Part shown: positions 62,505-64,000 of the stretch, in pieces
Layout of the letters: every line of letters starts with the position of its first letter
Position numbering within the stretch: position 1 is the first letter of the stretch
Source: G958296245 sp963664035
GTDB lineage: Bacteria > Chloroflexota > Dehalococcoidia > Lucifugimonadales > G958296245
Direction: 5' to 3'
DNA length: 64,000 nt
Assembly (NCBI GenBank): GCA_963664035.2
Contig: OY760867.2
Location: 3,162,001-3,226,000, forward strand
The notes under the pieces: generated by a model
Database searches by the model: none
What the model saw: only the letters and a program-made list of their open reading frames with translations
What the model was told of the DNA's origin: nothing
Position numbers and translations under genes: made by a program

Positions 62505-62627
62505 GTATCTGTTCAGAGTATGGGAGGGCAGCCACAAGGGCTGCACCCTACGGGATGGAAGCCGTAGTCGTAGGGGCGTCCCTTGTGGGCGCCCTAGGTG
62601 AGGAACGCACCAACTCTGAACAGTTAC
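62505..62627. repeat. palindromic repeat, family A copy 2 (inverted)
   Basis: This is the reverse complement of 28318-28439 with roughly 95% identity. Right terminal repeat ACTCTGAACAGTTAC is exact and the left differs at one base. The remainder of 62006-62685 holds only the repeats and promoter listed here. Confidence 0.85.
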
Positions 62628-62657
62628 CACTAACCACTGACCACTAACCACCTCCTG

Positions 62658-62666
62658 TGCTACCAT
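62658..62666 (+). promoter_or_regulatory. extended -10 element before the first Uma2 gene
   Basis: TGCTACCAT lies 20 nt before the Uma2 ATG. No convincing -35 is seen. AGGAG at 8-nt spacing provides the ribosome-binding site. Confidence 0.4.
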
Positions 62667-62685
62667 ACCGGCAGGAGCGAGCGCC

Positions 62686-63468
62686 ATGGCCACGACACCG
62701 ACAGTCCTGACCCCCCACAGGCCCACAGAGGCCGATGAGGTCTTCTACCCCGAAACGGACGGTATGCCATTGCCAGACGGATATGAGCAGGAGCCGCATT
62801 TCACAGACACTGTTTCGACTCTGAGACTCCACCTGGGCGGCCCCACGACCGCCGTCAGCGGCGACACCTTCGTCTACTACGTCGAGGGCGACCCCAAGAA
62901 GTGGGTGTCCCCGGACTGCTACGTCGCCTTTGGCGTGGACGTGGAGTCCATAAGGGGGTTCAACACCTACCGCGTGTGGGAGACGGGCAAGGCACCCGAC
63001 TTCGTGCTGGAGATAGGCTCTTCGTCGACGGCGTCGAACGACGTGGGTCCCAAGCGCGAGTTGTACGCGAGCCTTGGCGTCCGGGAGTACTGGCGCTTCG
63101 ATCCCACGGGCGGCGACCACTACGGCGAGCCGCTGGTTGGCGAGTACCTGGTTGGGGGCGAGTACCGCCGCTTCGACATGAGCGCCGGGCCGGGCGTCGC
63201 GCCGCGGGGCCACAGCCCGCTGCTGGGCCTGGACCTGTGCTGGACGGAGGGCCGCCTGCGCTTCTACGACCCGGCGGCTGGCCGCTGGCTGGAGAACCAC
63301 ACCGAGTCCGCCGCCCGCGCCGATGTCGCCGAGTATCTCGCCGCTACCGAGCAGACCCGCGCCAATGCCGCCGAGTATCTCGCCGCCGCCGAGCAGACCC
63401 GCGCCAATGCCGCCGAAGCCCGCGTGGCCGAGATGGAAGCCGAACTGCGTCGCCTGCGCGGCGAGTAA
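62686..63468 (+). CDS. Uma2 family endonuclease-like protein with coiled-coil tail
   Basis: This 260-residue protein has AGGAG 8 nt before its ATG. The PD-(D/E)XK core spans about residues 40-195. VSPDCYVAF (Asp77), then APDFVLEIGSSSTASND (Asp105, Glu109), KRELYASLGVREYWRFDP and the closing LDLCWTEGRLRFYDP form the usual Uma2 pattern. Residues about 205-260 are an alanine-rich coiled coil with a direct repeat of AAEYLAATEQTRAN and a terminal EMEAELRRLRGE, a common Uma2 tail. Members are abundant in Cyanobacteria and Chloroflexota and their biological role is unsettled. A close paralogue begins 40 bp downstream. Confidence 0.9.
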   Translation: MATTPTVLTPHRPTEADEVFYPETDGMPLPDGYEQEPHFTDTVSTLRLHLGGPTTAVSGDTFVYYVEGDPKKWVSPDCYVAFGVDVESIRGFNTYRVWETGKAPDFVLEIGSSSTASNDVGPKRELYASLGVREYWRFDPTGGDHYGEPLVGEYLVGGEYRRFDMSAGPGVAPRGHSPLLGLDLCWTEGRLRFYDPAAGRWLENHTESAARADVAEYLAATEQTRANAAEYLAAAEQTRANAAEARVAEMEAELRRLRGE

Positions 63469-63508
63469 CTCCCCTCCCCACTATCCACTATCCACTGGAG
63501 CAAGAGCC

Positions 63509-64000
63509 ATGGCCACGACACCCACAGTCCTGATCCCCGACAGGCCCGCCGAGGCCGATGAGGTCTTCTACCCCGAAACGGACGGTATGCCATTGCCAGA
63601 CGGACTTAAGCAGGAGCCGCATTTCACTGAGATCGTTTCGACGCTGAGACTCCACCTGGGCAGCCCTACTACCCTCGTCAGCGGCGACACCTTCGTCTAC
63701 TACGTAGAAGGCGACCCCGGGAGACGGCTATCCCCCGACTGCTACGTCGCCTTTGGGGTGGACGTGGAGGCCATGATGCGCTTGAATAGCTACCGCGTGT
63801 GGGAAGCAGACAAGGCCCCCGACTTCGTGCTGGAGATAGGCTCTCAGTCCACCGCCTCCAACGACGTAGGCCCCAAGCGCGACCTCTACGCGAGCCTGGG
63901 TGTCCGCGAGTACTGGCGCTTCGATCCGACGGGCGGCGACCACTACGGCGAGCCGCTGGTGGGGGAGTACCTGGTGGAAGGCGAATACTGCCGATTCGAG
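63509..64000 (+). CDS. Uma2 family protein, second tandem copy, cut by window edge
   Basis: The ATG has GGAG 9 nt upstream and the frame stays open to the window end (164 codons). The protein matches the preceding Uma2 closely. MATTPTVLIPDRPAEADEVF, PDCYVAFGVDVEAM, APDFVLEIGSQSTASND, KRDLYASLGVREYWRFDP and YGEPLVGEYLV are shared, with scattered replacements. The nucleotide sequence, including the short CCACTATC repeat and ribosome-binding site before it, is also similar. A recent tandem duplication is the simplest explanation. The C-terminus is not visible. Confidence 0.88.
   Translation, partial: MATTPTVLIPDRPAEADEVFYPETDGMPLPDGLKQEPHFTEIVSTLRLHLGSPTTLVSGDTFVYYVEGDPGRRLSPDCYVAFGVDVEAMMRLNSYRVWEADKAPDFVLEIGSQSTASNDVGPKRDLYASLGVREYWRFDPTGGDHYGEPLVGEYLVEGEYCRFE

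Noticed and set aside
62264..62567. Plus-strand frame just downstream of a good promoter
   Set aside because: Its translation is made of the family C hairpin, family B heptads and family A element, so it is repeat DNA read through and not a gene.
1..64000. tRNA or rRNA genes
   Set aside because: I read the gaps for tRNA-like cloverleaf ends and rRNA signatures and found none. A covariance-model scan would be decisive.

Overview
This is a GC-rich bacterial chromosome segment. No rRNA, tRNA or CRISPR array is visible. The gene set is a DUF1800/DUF1501 pair, an archaeal-type PEP carboxylase, tandem Uma2 nucleases, an iterative-looking reducing polyketide synthase with a C-methyltransferase, and a giant fibronectin-III surface protein. 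With many small palindromic intergenic repeats, this suggests an uncultured Chloroflexota lineage (Dehalococcoidia/SAR202-like), possibly a marine or sponge-associated one. That placement is inference from gene content, not from a marker gene.

Layout. 1-2893 (minus): an operon DUF1800 - DUF1501 - NHL-like beta-propeller that runs off the left edge. 3060-3349 (minus): a possible short transcript with a good promoter and a hairpin. 3552-5027: PEP carboxylase. 5172-6137: coiled-coil protein with a nuclease-like C-terminus. 6151-7272: complete IS630-family element. 7419-10034 (minus): ABC permease and ATPase, separated by an orphan HicB-like gene and two palindromic elements. 10253-11968 (minus): gamma-glutamyltransferase. 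12185-14857: 7Fe ferredoxin and aconitase. 14928-16682: NCS2-type permease with a soluble RsbW-like tail. 16706-28241 (minus): polyketide/fatty-acid operon PKS - ACP - phosphopantetheinyl transferase - alpha/beta hydrolase. 28484-61954 (minus): one uninterrupted reading frame of about 33.5 kb for a roughly 11,150-residue cell-surface protein. 62006-62685: a repeat-dense gap. 62686-end: two tandem Uma2 genes, the second cut by the window edge.

The most unusual object is the giant protein. It has a signal peptide, seven 640-700-residue super-modules (calcium-loop, GLUG-type repeats, Calx-beta-like, FN3), about 49 further FN3-type units, a PKD-like domain, a Pro-Thr stalk and one C-terminal membrane helix. 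Several FN3 domains contain another complete FN3 domain inserted in the same C-C' loop. A separate ~105-residue repeat is also inserted into itself and then into an FN3 at that same loop. This points to growth by nested insertion rather than only by tandem duplication. The gene is flanked by two inverted, nearly identical 122-bp palindromic elements.

The PKS operon looks like a dedicated system for a reduced, alpha-methyl-branched acyl chain. A complete KS-AT-DH-MT-ER-KR-ACP module is followed by a second KS from whose module the AT has been cleanly removed. A discrete ACP, its activating transferase and a possible release hydrolase follow on the same strand. A perfect 29-bp inverted repeat lies inside the PKS coding sequence.
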